Part shown: positions 8,006 through 16,710 of the stretch, in pieces | Position numbering within the stretch: position 1 is the first letter of the stretch | How the letters are laid out: each line of letters opens with the position of its first letter | Assembly: GCA_902463235.1 (NCBI GenBank) | Contig: CABQER010000002.1 | Coordinates: 62,001 to 126,000 of the forward strand | Origin: an uncultured Faecalibacterium sp. | Lineage (GTDB): Bacteria; Bacillota; Clostridia; Oscillospirales; Ruminococcaceae | Reading direction: 5' to 3' | DNA: 64,000 bases | The notes under the pieces: generated by a model | The model's input: only the letters and a program-made list of their open reading frames with translations | The model's database searches: none | Told to the model about the DNA's origin: nothing | Made by a program: the position numbers and the translations under genes

Positions 8006-8344
8006 TCAGAGACCCGGAATGTTCAGGCCGCCGGTCAACTTGCCCATCTCGGCCTCGGCAGTCTCGTCCACCTGCTTCACGGTGGCGTTGATGGCAGCAG
8101 CCACCATATCTTCCAGCATCTCGATGTCGTCCGGATCCACGGCCTCGGGCTTGATGGTGATGGACAGCACCTCGTGCTTGCCGTTCATCTTCACGGTCAC
8201 CATCTCACCGGCGGCACTGCCGGTGTACTCGGCAGCTTCCAGCTCGGCCTGCTTGCTCTTCATGTCCTCCTGCATCTTCTGAGCCTGACGCATCAGGGCG
8301 TTCATATCGGGGCGGCCGTAGCCTGCGGGCATTCTTGCTTTCAT
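8006..8344 (-). CDS. YbaB/EbfC family nucleoid-associated protein
   Basis: 112 residues. The start MKARMPAGYG at 8344 is chosen because AAAGGAG lies 10 bp upstream; an upstream in-frame ATG lacks one. The family core is visible: M-R-Q-A-Q-K-M-Q-E-D-M, the T-V-K-M-N-G-K-H-E-V-L-S-I-T-I beta-strands, and D-M-V-A-A-A-I-N-A. Members are small dimeric DNA-binding proteins, nearly always between dnaX and recR as here. The N-terminus has a short Gly/Pro/Arg extension. Confidence 0.95.
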   Translation of the reverse strand: MKARMPAGYGRPDMNALMRQAQKMQEDMKSKQAELEAAEYTGSAAGEMVTVKMNGKHEVLSITIKPEAVDPDDIEMLEDMVAAAINATVKQVDETAEAEMGKLTGGLNIPGL

Positions 8345-8374
8345 AATGGCATTCTCCTTTATTATAAACAATTT

Positions 8375-10261
8375 TTATCGCTTTTTGCGGGCGGTATCCT
8401 CAATGCTGACCTCTAACCCCAGCTTTTCCAGTGCCAGAAGGGACTGCTCCGCGTTGGAGGCGGTCTTTCCGGCGGTTTTGGGCTCGTAGGGGCCGATGGG
8501 CACCGGCACGCCGGATACCTCGGCGATCAGCTTTTTGATCAGCTTCTGGCTGTCCTTGTTCACCCGGATAAAATCCCGGAAGGTCTTGCCGCCGTCGATC
8601 AGCACGCGGGTGCCATCAAAGTAAGCCTTGGACTTGCGCAGATACATATACAGCATGGGGTCGATGCCTTCCAGCTTCTGCACGATCTGTCCCCAGTACG
8701 GAAAGGGGTTCGTGCCCTGCTGCGCCACGCTGCGGGGCTTGGTCAGCACCGGGTCGGCTGGGTGCTCCTGCACCAGGGCAGGTGGTTCCTCCGCTGCCGG
8801 GGCGGGTTGTGCGGGTTCTGCGGGGGCGGGCTGCTCCGACTGACTGACCGGCTCCGGCTCCTCCGGTGGCGGTGCCTGCGGGGCAGGCTCGTCCCACGGC
8901 AGGGCGGCATCGCTCTGCTGTACCGGCGGTTCCTCTGGCATGGGCGGCAGCTCCTCCGCAGGGGCGGGTGGAGCTTCCGGTGCGGCAGGCTGCGGAGGTG
9001 TCTGCTGCACAGCAGGGGCAGGCTCTACTACTGCTGCCGGGGTTTGAGGTGCGGCTGCTGCGGGGGCAGACTGCACCGGGGCGCTGGCAAAGGGCTGCAC
9101 CGCTGCCGCAAAGGGACGGGGTGCTTCCGGCTGTGCCGCGCGGGCGGGGGCTGCCTGTACCGCTGCCGCCTGCATCTGCTGGGGCGGCTCGGACAGGCTG
9201 AACAGTGCCAGTTCCAACTCGATGCGCTGGTCACTGCCGCGGGTCATGTGCTCCAGCGCCGTGCCCAAAGTGCGGATGGCGCGGATGGCCTCCCGCTGCC
9301 CCATCTCCGGGCCTTTTTGCAGGTACAGCGCCTCTTCCTCCGGCGAAACACCGGACAGCAGCGCCTGCCCGCCGGGCAGCGCCGCCAGCATCAGGGCGCG
9401 GTAGTGGGCGATCAGTTCCTCGGTCAGACGTTTTACGTCCACCGACTGCTGCCGCAGCTGCGCCAGCTGTGCCAGCGCGGCGGCTGCGTCCTGTGCTTCC
9501 AAGGCGTCCGAAATGTGGAACAGGTAGCTGCGGTCGGTCACACCCGCCATGCGGCGCACCACGTCTGCGTCAATTTTGGCGGTAACGCCGGCGCAGGTGT
9601 CCAGAATGGACAGCGCATCGCGCAGCGCGCCATCGGCCAGACGGGCGATCAGCTCCGCGCCGTCGGAGGTCAGCTCCAGCTTTTCCTCCCCGGCGATATA
9701 CTCCACCCGCCGTGCGATATCCTCTGGCCCGATGCGGGTAAAATCGTACCGCTGGCAGCGGGAGAGGATGGTGGCAGGCACTTTCTGGATCTCGGTGGTC
9801 GCCAGAATGAAGATGACGTGTGCAGGGGGTTCTTCCAGCGTTTTCAGCAGCGCATTGAAAGCCGCTGTGGACAGCATATGCACCTCGTCGATGATATACA
9901 CCTTATACTGGCAGGCGCTGGGGGTGTAGGCGGTCTCGTCCCGCAGGTCGCGGATATCGTCCACGCCGTTGTTGGAGGCTGCGTCCATCTCCACCACGTC
10001 CAGCAGGCTGCCGTTGTCGATGCCCTTGCAGATCTCGCATTTTCCGCAGGGGTCGCCACCCTCCGGGTGCAGGCAGTTGACCGCCTTTGCAAAAATTTTG
10101 GCGCAGGTAGTCTTGCCGGTGCCGCGCACGCCGGTAAACAGATACGCATGGCCTACGCGCCCTGCAGTGATCTGGTTTTTCAGGGCGGTCACGATGGCAC
10201 GCTGCCCCACCACATCCTCAAACCGCTGGGGTCTCCATTTGCGGTAAAGTGCACGATACAC
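8375..10261 (-). CDS. dnaX: DNA polymerase III subunits gamma and tau
   Basis: 628 residues from a GTG start (10261), where V-Y-R-A-L-Y-R-K-W-R-P is the canonical DnaX N-terminus and GGGGAGAG lies upstream. The open frame extends further only through the SRP RNA gene. Domains in order: AAA+ clamp loader with Walker A G-V-R-G-T-G-K-T-T (about residue 45), a four-Cys zinc module, D-E-V-H-M-L-S, domain III, a long Pro/Ala/Glu-rich linker (about 395-545), and a C-terminal tau domain. It loads the sliding clamp and couples the polymerases at the replication fork. Confidence 0.96.
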   Translation of the reverse strand: MYRALYRKWRPQRFEDVVGQRAIVTALKNQITAGRVGHAYLFTGVRGTGKTTCAKIFAKAVNCLHPEGGDPCGKCEICKGIDNGSLLDVVEMDAASNNGVDDIRDLRDETAYTPSACQYKVYIIDEVHMLSTAAFNALLKTLEEPPAHVIFILATTEIQKVPATILSRCQRYDFTRIGPEDIARRVEYIAGEEKLELTSDGAELIARLADGALRDALSILDTCAGVTAKIDADVVRRMAGVTDRSYLFHISDALEAQDAAAALAQLAQLRQQSVDVKRLTEELIAHYRALMLAALPGGQALLSGVSPEEEALYLQKGPEMGQREAIRAIRTLGTALEHMTRGSDQRIELELALFSLSEPPQQMQAAAVQAAPARAAQPEAPRPFAAAVQPFASAPVQSAPAAAAPQTPAAVVEPAPAVQQTPPQPAAPEAPPAPAEELPPMPEEPPVQQSDAALPWDEPAPQAPPPEEPEPVSQSEQPAPAEPAQPAPAAEEPPALVQEHPADPVLTKPRSVAQQGTNPFPYWGQIVQKLEGIDPMLYMYLRKSKAYFDGTRVLIDGGKTFRDFIRVNKDSQKLIKKLIAEVSGVPVPIGPYEPKTAGKTASNAEQSLLALEKLGLEVSIEDTARKKR

Positions 10262-10303
10262 GGCGATCTCTCCCCTTTCCCGGCCTTTGCGGCAAAAATA
10301 AAA

Positions 10304-10482
10304 GGACAGCGCACGACGGGGTTTTGTCCCCGCCTTGCGTAACTCGGCATACGGATGCAGGCTTACTGAAACGCACGAACGCACTGCTTAAGGCTGCTTG
10401 GTTCCCCACCTGACCTGGTTCACAGCGAATCCATCGTACAGGACCCGCATCCGTATGCCGAACCACGCAGCAGGCGCTGTCC
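10304..10482 (-). ncRNA. ffs: Signal recognition particle RNA
   Basis: The conserved apical domain is seen on the minus strand: CCAGGTCAGGTGGGGAACC followed by AAGCAGCC. This is the SRP helix 8 with a GGAA tetraloop, and its closing pairs appear as GG/CC instead of the usual CC/GG, a compensated change. A 13-bp stem (10346-10358 with 10447-10459) extends it. An outer stem GGACAGCGC/GCGCTGTCC (10474-10482 with 10304-10312) ends in TTTTATTTTT. The ends are approximate. The size, about 180 nt, lies between the small and Bacillus-type forms. It fills the dnaX-pta gap. Confidence 0.85.
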
Positions 10483-10545
10483 GACACATCCTTGTGGATG
10501 CTAAGATATTGTACCATAAACCCCGCCGGATTGCAAGAGGGGGCA

Positions 10546-10576
10546 AAACAAAAAGGAGAAGCCCGAAGGCTTCTCC
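10546..10576 (-). terminator. Terminator of pta
   Basis: A 9-bp stem (GGAGAAGCC/GGCTTCTCC) with a four-base loop is followed on the minus strand by TTTTTGTTTTG. Confidence 0.9.
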
Positions 10577-10595
10577 TCGTTTGTGCTAAAATTGT

Positions 10596-11621
10596 TTAAG
10601 ACTGGCAAGCGGTGATCAGGCTCATCTTGTACACTTCGTCTGCGTTGCAGCCGCGGGACAGGTCGTTGATGGGAGCGTTCAGGCCCTGCAGGATGGGGCC
10701 GTAAGCAGCGTAGCCGCCCAGACGCTGTGCGATCTTATAGCCGATATTGCCGGCCTCGATGCAGGGGAAGATGAAGGTGTTGGCCTGACCAGCCACCTTG
10801 CTGCCCTTGCACTTGACCTGTGCCACCTCGGGAGCAACGGCTGCGTCAAACTGCAGTTCGCCGTCCACTGCCAGCTCGGGATCCATCTCCTGTGCCTTGA
10901 TGGTAGCATCGTGGCTCAGTGCCACAGTGCCGCCCTTGCCGGAGCCCTTGGTGGAGAAGCTCAGCACAGCCACCTTCGGGTCGATGCCGAACAGCTTTGC
11001 GGTGCGGGCAGTCTCCACAGCCACCTCTGCCAGCTTGGAAGCAGCAGACACCTTGACCTCGCCGGTAGCCTTATCGACAGTATCGGTGTAATCAATGTTG
11101 ACAGCGCAGTCGCCCATGGCAATGCGCTTCAGACCCTCTTCGCCGCAGTCGCGGTCCAGAATAAAGCAGGAGCTCACCAGATGTGCGCCCTTCTTGGTCT
11201 TGACCAGCTGCAGAGCGGGACGGATGGTGTCGGCGGTGGAGTAGGTAGCGCCGCCCAGCAGGCAGTCAGCCTTGCCCATCTTCACCAGCATGGTGCCGAA
11301 GTAGTTGGACTTCTTCAGCAGTGCGGTGCACTCCTCAGCGGACTGCTTGCCCTTGCGCAGCTCCACCATGGTGCTGACCATCTCATCAAAACCGGCGTAG
11401 TTCTCCGGGTCGATGATCTCGGCAGCGGAAATATCAAAGTTACCGGCGGCGGCAGCAGCCTTGCACTCTGCCTCGTTGCCCACCATAACGACCTTCAGCA
11501 CGCCCTCGGCCAGCAGCTTGCTTGCGGCCTCCAGAATGCGGGGGTCATTGCCCTCGGTGAACACGATCGTCTTGGGATTTGCCTTCAGCTGTGCTACCAG
11601 CGGTGCAAACATATCAGCCAT
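10596..11621 (-). CDS. pta: Phosphate acetyltransferase
   Basis: 341 residues, normal for Pta. The start MADMFAPL at 11621 has GGAGGT 9 bp upstream; the longer frame lacks one. Signatures are F-T-E-G-N-D-P-R-I-L-E-A-A, D-C-L-L-G-G-A-T-Y-S-T-A-D-T-I-R-P, the S-F-S-T-K-G-S-G-K-G region, and the C-terminal A-Y-G-P-I-L-Q-G-L-N-A-P-I-N-D-L-S-R-G-C. It converts acetyl-CoA and phosphate to acetyl phosphate for ATP generation with acetate kinase. No ackA is adjacent. A promoter-like TTGAAC and TAGAAT pair 16 bp apart (11695-11722) lies upstream. Confidence 0.97.
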   Translation of the reverse strand: MADMFAPLVAQLKANPKTIVFTEGNDPRILEAASKLLAEGVLKVVMVGNEAECKAAAAAGNFDISAAEIIDPENYAGFDEMVSTMVELRKGKQSAEECTALLKKSNYFGTMLVKMGKADCLLGGATYSTADTIRPALQLVKTKKGAHLVSSCFILDRDCGEEGLKRIAMGDCAVNIDYTDTVDKATGEVKVSAASKLAEVAVETARTAKLFGIDPKVAVLSFSTKGSGKGGTVALSHDATIKAQEMDPELAVDGELQFDAAVAPEVAQVKCKGSKVAGQANTFIFPCIEAGNIGYKIAQRLGGYAAYGPILQGLNAPINDLSRGCNADEVYKMSLITACQS

Positions 11622-11816
11622 TGTGATTACCTCCGAAAATGCTTTCCAAAATTTGCTCCTGTGTCTGTTGGACACAAGGATGCCTTTCTTCTTTATTCTA
11701 GCACAGACGGCAAAAAGTTCAAGACAAAATTGTGTTTTTGTGCTATATTTTAGGGGAGAAAACGCCATTTGATTTGTGAATAAAATATCATACTGATTTT
11801 AAAGGAGATGTTCTCC

Positions 11817-12389
11817 ATGAATATGGATACTTTAAAGGCTGAATGCCTTGCCTGTACCCGATGCGAGCTGTGCGCCACCCGGACGAACGTAGTGTTCGGG
11901 CAGGGCGTGCCGGACGCCGAGGTGTTGTTTGTGGGCGAGGGCCCCGGCCAGAGCGAGGACGAGCAGGGTCTGCCCTTTGTGGGGCGCAGCGGCCAGCTGC
12001 TGGACAAATACCTGTTTGCCATCGACCTTGACCGCAGCAAAAACTGCTATATTGCCAACATCGTCAAGTGCCGCCCGCCCCAGAACCGCGACCCGCTGCC
12101 CGCCGAGAGCGAAGCCTGTATGCCATGGCTGCGGGAGCAGTTCCGGCTGCTGCAGCCCAAGATCGTGGTCTGCCTTGGGCGCATTGCTGCCCAGCGGATG
12201 ATCCGGCAGGATTTTTCTGTTACCCGGGAGCACGGGCAGATCATTGAAAAAAGCGGCATCCTGTTTATGGGTACCTTCCACCCCGCCGCCCTGCTGCGCC
12301 AACCTCAGAACAAGCCCGAAGCCTTTGCGGACTTTACCGTGCTGCGGGACACCATTGCCGCTGTGTGCGAGCATACCTATCATAAATAA
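11817..12389 (+). CDS. Uracil-DNA glycosylase, family 4 (iron-sulfur)
   Basis: 190 residues. The ATG at 11817 is preferred because AAAGGAG ends 9 bp upstream, whereas the ATG at 11808 abuts it. Motifs: an N-terminal C-L-A-C-T-R-C that with two later cysteines would hold a 4Fe-4S cluster, the catalytic-pocket G-E-G-P-G-Q-S-E-D-E-Q-G-L-P-F-V-G-R-S-G, I-V-K-C-R-P-P-Q-N-R-D-P, and the C-terminal F-H-P-A-A-L-L-R. It removes uracil from DNA. It begins a plus-strand run with the P-loop ATPase and nuclease-helicase. Confidence 0.95.
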   Translation: MNMDTLKAECLACTRCELCATRTNVVFGQGVPDAEVLFVGEGPGQSEDEQGLPFVGRSGQLLDKYLFAIDLDRSKNCYIANIVKCRPPQNRDPLPAESEACMPWLREQFRLLQPKIVVCLGRIAAQRMIRQDFSVTREHGQIIEKSGILFMGTFHPAALLRQPQNKPEAFADFTVLRDTIAAVCEHTYHK

Positions 12390-12448
12390 GGACAGGAACC
12401 AACCGCGCCGCTTTTGCATACTGTAAAGCAAAAGCGAGGTGTTTTTGT

Positions 12449-13534
12449 ATGGAAAGTTCCGTGCATCCTTCTGTGGATTTCTTTCTGGGCGCTACAACGC
12501 CCGCCGGGTTCAAGGGCTACTTTGCGCCGCTGCGCCGGGAGCCCGGGATGCAGCTGGTACTGCTCAAAAGCGGGCCGGGCTGCGGCAAGTCTACCCTGAT
12601 GAAGCGGCTGGCGCGCGCCGCACAGGACAAAGGCGAACCCATCCAGCGCATCCACTGCGCCAGCGACCCCGACAGTCTGGACGGAGTGGTGTTCCTGCGA
12701 CAGAAACGTGCCATTATCGACGCCACCGCGCCCCATGTGGTGGAGCCGGAAGCCCCCGGCGCAGACGAGCGAGTGCTGAGCTTGTACCACACCATTGATG
12801 CCGATGCCCTGCACCCCCACAAGGACGAGGTGATTGCCCTGTTTGCCCGCAACCAGCTGCTGCGCAACCGGGCGGCGCGGTATGTGGCCTCGGCGGGCAG
12901 TCTGCTGCTGGACAGCCGCCGCGCCGAAGCGTGCAGTGCAAACTTTGAAAAAGTGCGCCGCTACGTCAAGCGGCTGTGCACCCGCCTTTTGCCCCGCACC
13001 GAAGAGATGGGTTCTGAAGAGCTGCGGCTGCTCTCGGCCATCACGCCCAAGGGCGAGGTGTTCTATCAGGGCACGGTGCAGGCACTGGCAGACAGGTGCA
13101 TCCTTTTCCGGGACGACTACGGGGCGGTGTCCCGCCTGCTGCTGGAGCTCATCCGCGCCGAAGCGCTGGCGCGGGGCTACCACATCATCACCTGCCCCTG
13201 CGCCATGCACCCGGAGGATAAGATCGACCACATCTTTATCCCCTCCCTGCGGCTGGCGTTCCTGACCGACAACCGCTGGCATCCGGTGCGGCTGTCTGCC
13301 GCGCAGACCGTGCGGTGCAGCCGCTTTGTGGATGGGGAGAACCTTTCCGCCTGCCGGGCACGGCTGCGCTTCAACGAGCGCGCCGCCGCCGAGCTGCTGG
13401 AACAGGCCTGTGCCCTGATGGCGCAGGCAAAAAGCTGCCACGATGAACTGGAGACCTACTACCGCACCGCCGTGGACTTTGCACAGGTAGATGCCGCAGC
13501 CGCCCAGTGCATGGAGCTGTTCGGGGTAGGATAA
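12449..13534 (+). CDS. Uncharacterised P-loop ATPase (PRK06851-like)
   Basis: 361 residues. A Walker A motif G-P-G-C-G-K-S-T (about residue 43) lies near the N-terminus. The second half (from F-Y-Q-G-T-V-Q-A-L-A-D-R) looks like a duplicated NTPase domain. It keeps the P-C-A-M-H-P-E-D-K-I-D-H-I-F-I-P-S-L-R-L-A-F-L-T core but has lost a clear P-loop. I recall this two-domain architecture in a conserved Firmicutes family without known function. It is 59 bp after the uracil-DNA glycosylase and 27 bp before the nuclease-helicase, so co-transcription is likely. Confidence 0.8.
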   Translation: MESSVHPSVDFFLGATTPAGFKGYFAPLRREPGMQLVLLKSGPGCGKSTLMKRLARAAQDKGEPIQRIHCASDPDSLDGVVFLRQKRAIIDATAPHVVEPEAPGADERVLSLYHTIDADALHPHKDEVIALFARNQLLRNRAARYVASAGSLLLDSRRAEACSANFEKVRRYVKRLCTRLLPRTEEMGSEELRLLSAITPKGEVFYQGTVQALADRCILFRDDYGAVSRLLLELIRAEALARGYHIITCPCAMHPEDKIDHIFIPSLRLAFLTDNRWHPVRLSAAQTVRCSRFVDGENLSACRARLRFNERAAAELLEQACALMAQAKSCHDELETYYRTAVDFAQVDAAAAQCMELFGVG

Positions 13535-13561
13535 AGCAAAAAACAACGGAGGTGAAACGCC

Positions 13562-16051
13562 TTGGCAAGCATCCATCTGCCCATCCGACAGCTGGTGGAG
13601 TTTCTGCTGCGCACCGGCAGCATCGACAGCCGCTTTGCCGGTTTTGACCGCGCCAACGAGGGTGCACGCATCCACCGCAAGCTGCAAAAAGCCGCCGGGG
13701 AGGGTTATCAGGCCGAGGTATTCCTCAGCGCGGAGCGGGAAGCCTGCGGCATCGCCTTTACGCTGGAAGGCCGGGCAGACGGCATTTTCACCGACGAAAA
13801 CGGCACTGTGACCATTGACGAGATCAAGACCACCACTGTTCCCTACGAAGAGATCACCGAGGAGCTGAACCCCTGCCACTGGGCGCAAGGCATGGTATAC
13901 GCCGCCATTTACAGCAGCCAGCAGGGACTGGATGCGCTTGCCGTGCGGCTGACCTATTATCAGGTCGATACTGACCAGATCCTGCGCTTTACCCGGCAGT
14001 TCACCCGGCAGCAGCTGGAACAGTTTTTGCAGCAACTCCTGACGCAGTACGCCCCGTGGGCGCAGCGGCAGCTGGACTGGGACACCCGGCGCAGCCAAAG
14101 CCTTGCGGCGCTGCAATTCCCCTTTGCGGAGTACCGTCCCGGGCAGCGGGCGCTGGCGGGCGAGGTGTACCGCGCCTGCCGCGCCGGGAAAAGCGCCGAC
14201 CGCAAAGGCGGCACCCGCGTTTTTTGTCAGGCACCTACCGGCATCGGCAAGACCATGAGCGCCCTCTTCCCTGCCCTGAAAGCCATGGGCGAGGGCTGCG
14301 GCGCAAAGCTGTTCTACCTGACCGCCCGCAACACCACCCAAGCCGCCGCCGAGGACGCGGTGGCGCGGCTGCGTGCCGTCCAGCCCGGTCTTGCCCTGCG
14401 CAGCGTGACCCTGACCGCCAAGGAAAAGGCCTGTCTGCACCCGGACGCCGAAGGGCACCCCGCCTGTCTGCCGGAGGTATGCCCCTTTGCCAACGGCTAC
14501 TACGACCGCCGCAAGGACGCACTGGCGGCTCTGCTGGATGGCAGCGGCAGTTTCAGCCGCGCCGCGCTGGCAGACACCGCCCGGCAGTTCTCGGTGTGTC
14601 CCTTTGAACTGGGACTTGATTTGAGCGAGTGGTGCGATGTGGTCATCGGGGACTACAACTATCTGTTTGACCCGGTGGTGCACCTCAAGCGCTTTTTTGA
14701 TGCCGCCGGGGACTGGCTGTTCCTCATTGACGAGGCGCACAACCTGCCGGACAGAGCCCGCGCCATGTACTCGGCGCAGTTTGCCAAAAGCAGCCTGACC
14801 GAAGCAAAGCGGGCGCTGGGCAAGGGCAAAAGCAGCTTAAAGACTGCACTGACCAAGGCAGATAAGGTCTTTCTGGCGGCGCGCAAGGCCTGCGCACAGG
14901 CTGCGCCCCGTATAGGCGCAGAGCCCGCCGGAGAGACAGAACCCGCACAGGTGAGCCTTTTGCCCGCCGAAGCTGCCCCGGACTTTGCCCTGCCTCAGCC
15001 GCTGTACGCCCGGGACGGCACCGTGTTTTTGCAGCAACTGCCTGCCGCTTTGCCCGCTGCCCTGCGGGCGGTGCACACTCCCCTGCAGGACTGGTTAGAG
15101 CAGAACCCCGAGGACCCCGCCCATGCGCAGCTGCTGGAACTCTACTTTGCTTTGCAAGATATCGCCCGCGCGGCTGACCGGTACGACAGCCATTTTGTCA
15201 CCCAGCTCACCGCCCGGGGCAGTGAGTTGGAGCTGCACCTGCTCTGCTTAGACCCCGCCCCCTTTGTGGACGCCAGTCTGGCGGCAGGGCGCAGCGCGGC
15301 GCTGTTCAGTGCCACGTTGACCCCGCCCGCCTTTTACCGCAGCGTGCTGGGCAGCGCCGATGCCCGGGCGGTGGCGCTGCCCAGCCCTTTCCCGCCGGAA
15401 AATCTGGGGCTGTTCTGCCTGCCGGGCATCTCCACCCGCTACCGCCAGCGGGAAGCCAGTGTGCCCGCCGTAGCCGATGCGCTGGCAGCGCTGGCAAAGG
15501 GCAAGACCGGCAACTATCTGGCGTTTTTCCCCAGCTACGCCTATTTGCAGCAGGTATACGAAGCCTTTTCCGCCCGCTGGCCGGACATTCCCACCCTTGT
15601 GCAGCAGCGCAGCCTGGACGATGCCGGGCGCGCGGAGTTTCTGGCGCAGTTCGCTCCCCACCCTGCCAACACGCTGTTGGGCTTTGCCGTGATGGGCGGC
15701 ATCTTCGGCGAGGGAGTAGACCTTGTGGGCGACCGGCTCATCGGGTGCGCCATCGTAGGGGTGGGTCTGCCGCAGGTGAACCCCCGGCAGGAGATGCTGC
15801 GCCGCTATTACGAGGAGCAGTCCGGCTGCGGCTTCGACTACGCCTACCGCTACCCGGGCATGAACAAGGTACTGCAAGCCGCCGGGCGGGTGGTGCGCAC
15901 CCCGCAGGACAAGGGCGTGGTGCTGCTTTTGGACGACCGCTTTGCGCAGCCCGACACCGCCCGCCTGTTCCCGCCGCACTGGCAGCACATCCAATATCTG
16001 CCCGGCACCGCGGCGCTGGAAACGGCGCTGAAAGGGTTCTGGGATACCTGA
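13562..16051 (+). CDS. Nuclease-helicase fusion: PD-(D/E)XK nuclease plus XPD/DinG-like helicase
   Basis: 829 residues from a TTG start (13562) with GGAGGTG upstream. Residues 1-180 form a Cas4/RecB-type nuclease: Asp73 in G-R-A-D-G, Glu87 and Lys89 in D-E-I-K-T, and the Q-x-x-x-Y motif (Gln109, Tyr113). The rest is an SF2 helicase with Walker A A-P-T-G-I-G-K-T, four cysteines (about 290-345) spaced as an iron-sulfur domain, the D-E-A-H box, and C-terminal motifs G-E-G-V-D and Q-A-A-G-R-V-V-R. It probably unwinds and trims DNA during repair. The exact role is unknown. It follows the P-loop ATPase closely. Confidence 0.9.
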   Translation: MASIHLPIRQLVEFLLRTGSIDSRFAGFDRANEGARIHRKLQKAAGEGYQAEVFLSAEREACGIAFTLEGRADGIFTDENGTVTIDEIKTTTVPYEEITEELNPCHWAQGMVYAAIYSSQQGLDALAVRLTYYQVDTDQILRFTRQFTRQQLEQFLQQLLTQYAPWAQRQLDWDTRRSQSLAALQFPFAEYRPGQRALAGEVYRACRAGKSADRKGGTRVFCQAPTGIGKTMSALFPALKAMGEGCGAKLFYLTARNTTQAAAEDAVARLRAVQPGLALRSVTLTAKEKACLHPDAEGHPACLPEVCPFANGYYDRRKDALAALLDGSGSFSRAALADTARQFSVCPFELGLDLSEWCDVVIGDYNYLFDPVVHLKRFFDAAGDWLFLIDEAHNLPDRARAMYSAQFAKSSLTEAKRALGKGKSSLKTALTKADKVFLAARKACAQAAPRIGAEPAGETEPAQVSLLPAEAAPDFALPQPLYARDGTVFLQQLPAALPAALRAVHTPLQDWLEQNPEDPAHAQLLELYFALQDIARAADRYDSHFVTQLTARGSELELHLLCLDPAPFVDASLAAGRSAALFSATLTPPAFYRSVLGSADARAVALPSPFPPENLGLFCLPGISTRYRQREASVPAVADALAALAKGKTGNYLAFFPSYAYLQQVYEAFSARWPDIPTLVQQRSLDDAGRAEFLAQFAPHPANTLLGFAVMGGIFGEGVDLVGDRLIGCAIVGVGLPQVNPRQEMLRRYYEEQSGCGFDYAYRYPGMNKVLQAAGRVVRTPQDKGVVLLLDDRFAQPDTARLFPPHWQHIQYLPGTAALETALKGFWDT

Positions 16052-16057
16052 AACTAC

Positions 16058-16096
16058 AAAAGGAGCTGTTGCATTATGCGCAACAACTCCTTTTTG
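16058..16096. terminator. Bidirectional terminator between convergent helicase and cobO
   Basis: Arms AAAAGGAGCTGTTGC and GCAACAACTCCTTTTT form a stem with A-runs and T-runs on both sides. Confidence 0.85.
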
Positions 16097-16104
16097 CTAT
16101 AACC

Positions 16105-16620
16105 TTAATACTCCACGCCCTTCCGTGCGGCGATGCCCTTTTGGTAGGGATGGCGGCGGCAGCACATCTCGGTGAGGTAGTCTGCGACGTCCAGCATCCA
16201 CCCGGGGGCGGCGTGGGCGGTCAGGACGCACTCCTGCCCGACGGGGCGGTGCAGCACCGCCTGCTGCAGCATGGCTTTATCCACCATGTCCAGTTCCCAC
16301 GCGCTGCCAGCCTCGTCCAGCACCAGCAGATCACAGGGCTGCGCCAGCGCCGCCGCAAGGTTTTGGTTCTGCAAAGCGCGGGTAGCGGCCTTTTCGGCTT
16401 CGTTCATCTGAAAAACGAATTTCTGCCCGGCCTTGCCCCGGTAAACGGTGGCGCCCAGCTGTTCCAGCAGCGGGATCTCCCCGCTCTGCCCGCCCTTTAA
16501 AAACTGCACGATGACCACACGTTTTCCGCTGCCCAGTGCCCGCAGGGCAAGCCCCATGGCGGCTGTGGTCTTGCCCTTACCGTCGCCGTAATACAGATGC
16601 AAAAGTCCCAAGCTTTCCAT
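16105..16620 (-). CDS. cobO: Cob(I)yrinic acid a,c-diamide adenosyltransferase
   Basis: 171 residues. The start MESLGLLHLYYG at 16620 has AAGGAG upstream. The CobO/BtuR signature is the P-loop G-D-G-K-G-K-T-T-A-A-M-G-L-A-L-R (about residues 11-26), with V-I-V-Q-F-L-K-G and the Walker B-like L-V-L-D-E. It transfers the adenosyl group of ATP to cobalamin, giving coenzyme B12. No other cobalamin biosynthesis gene is nearby, which would fit salvage rather than synthesis, although only this window can be seen. Confidence 0.93.
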   Translation of the reverse strand: MESLGLLHLYYGDGKGKTTAAMGLALRALGSGKRVVIVQFLKGGQSGEIPLLEQLGATVYRGKAGQKFVFQMNEAEKAATRALQNQNLAAALAQPCDLLVLDEAGSAWELDMVDKAMLQQAVLHRPVGQECVLTAHAAPGWMLDVADYLTEMCCRRHPYQKGIAARKGVEY

Positions 16621-16639
16621 CGTTCTTCTCCTTTTTTGT

Positions 16640-16691
16640 AGCAAAAGGCATCCGCAGCCCTGCACGCTTGGCAGAACGGCTGCGGATGCCT
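16640..16691 (-). terminator. Terminator of glyA
   Basis: A long stem (AAGGCATCCGCAGCC/GGCTGCGGATGCCTT) lies between glyA and cobO. On the minus strand it ends in TTTTGC. Confidence 0.8.
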
Positions 16692-16710
16692 TGTTATTTA
16701 TACTTTGCTT

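Noticed and set aside
12380..14740. 786-codon open frame on the minus strand
   Set aside because: It lies antisense to the P-loop ATPase and nuclease-helicase genes, has no recognisable motifs, and arises from the high GC content.
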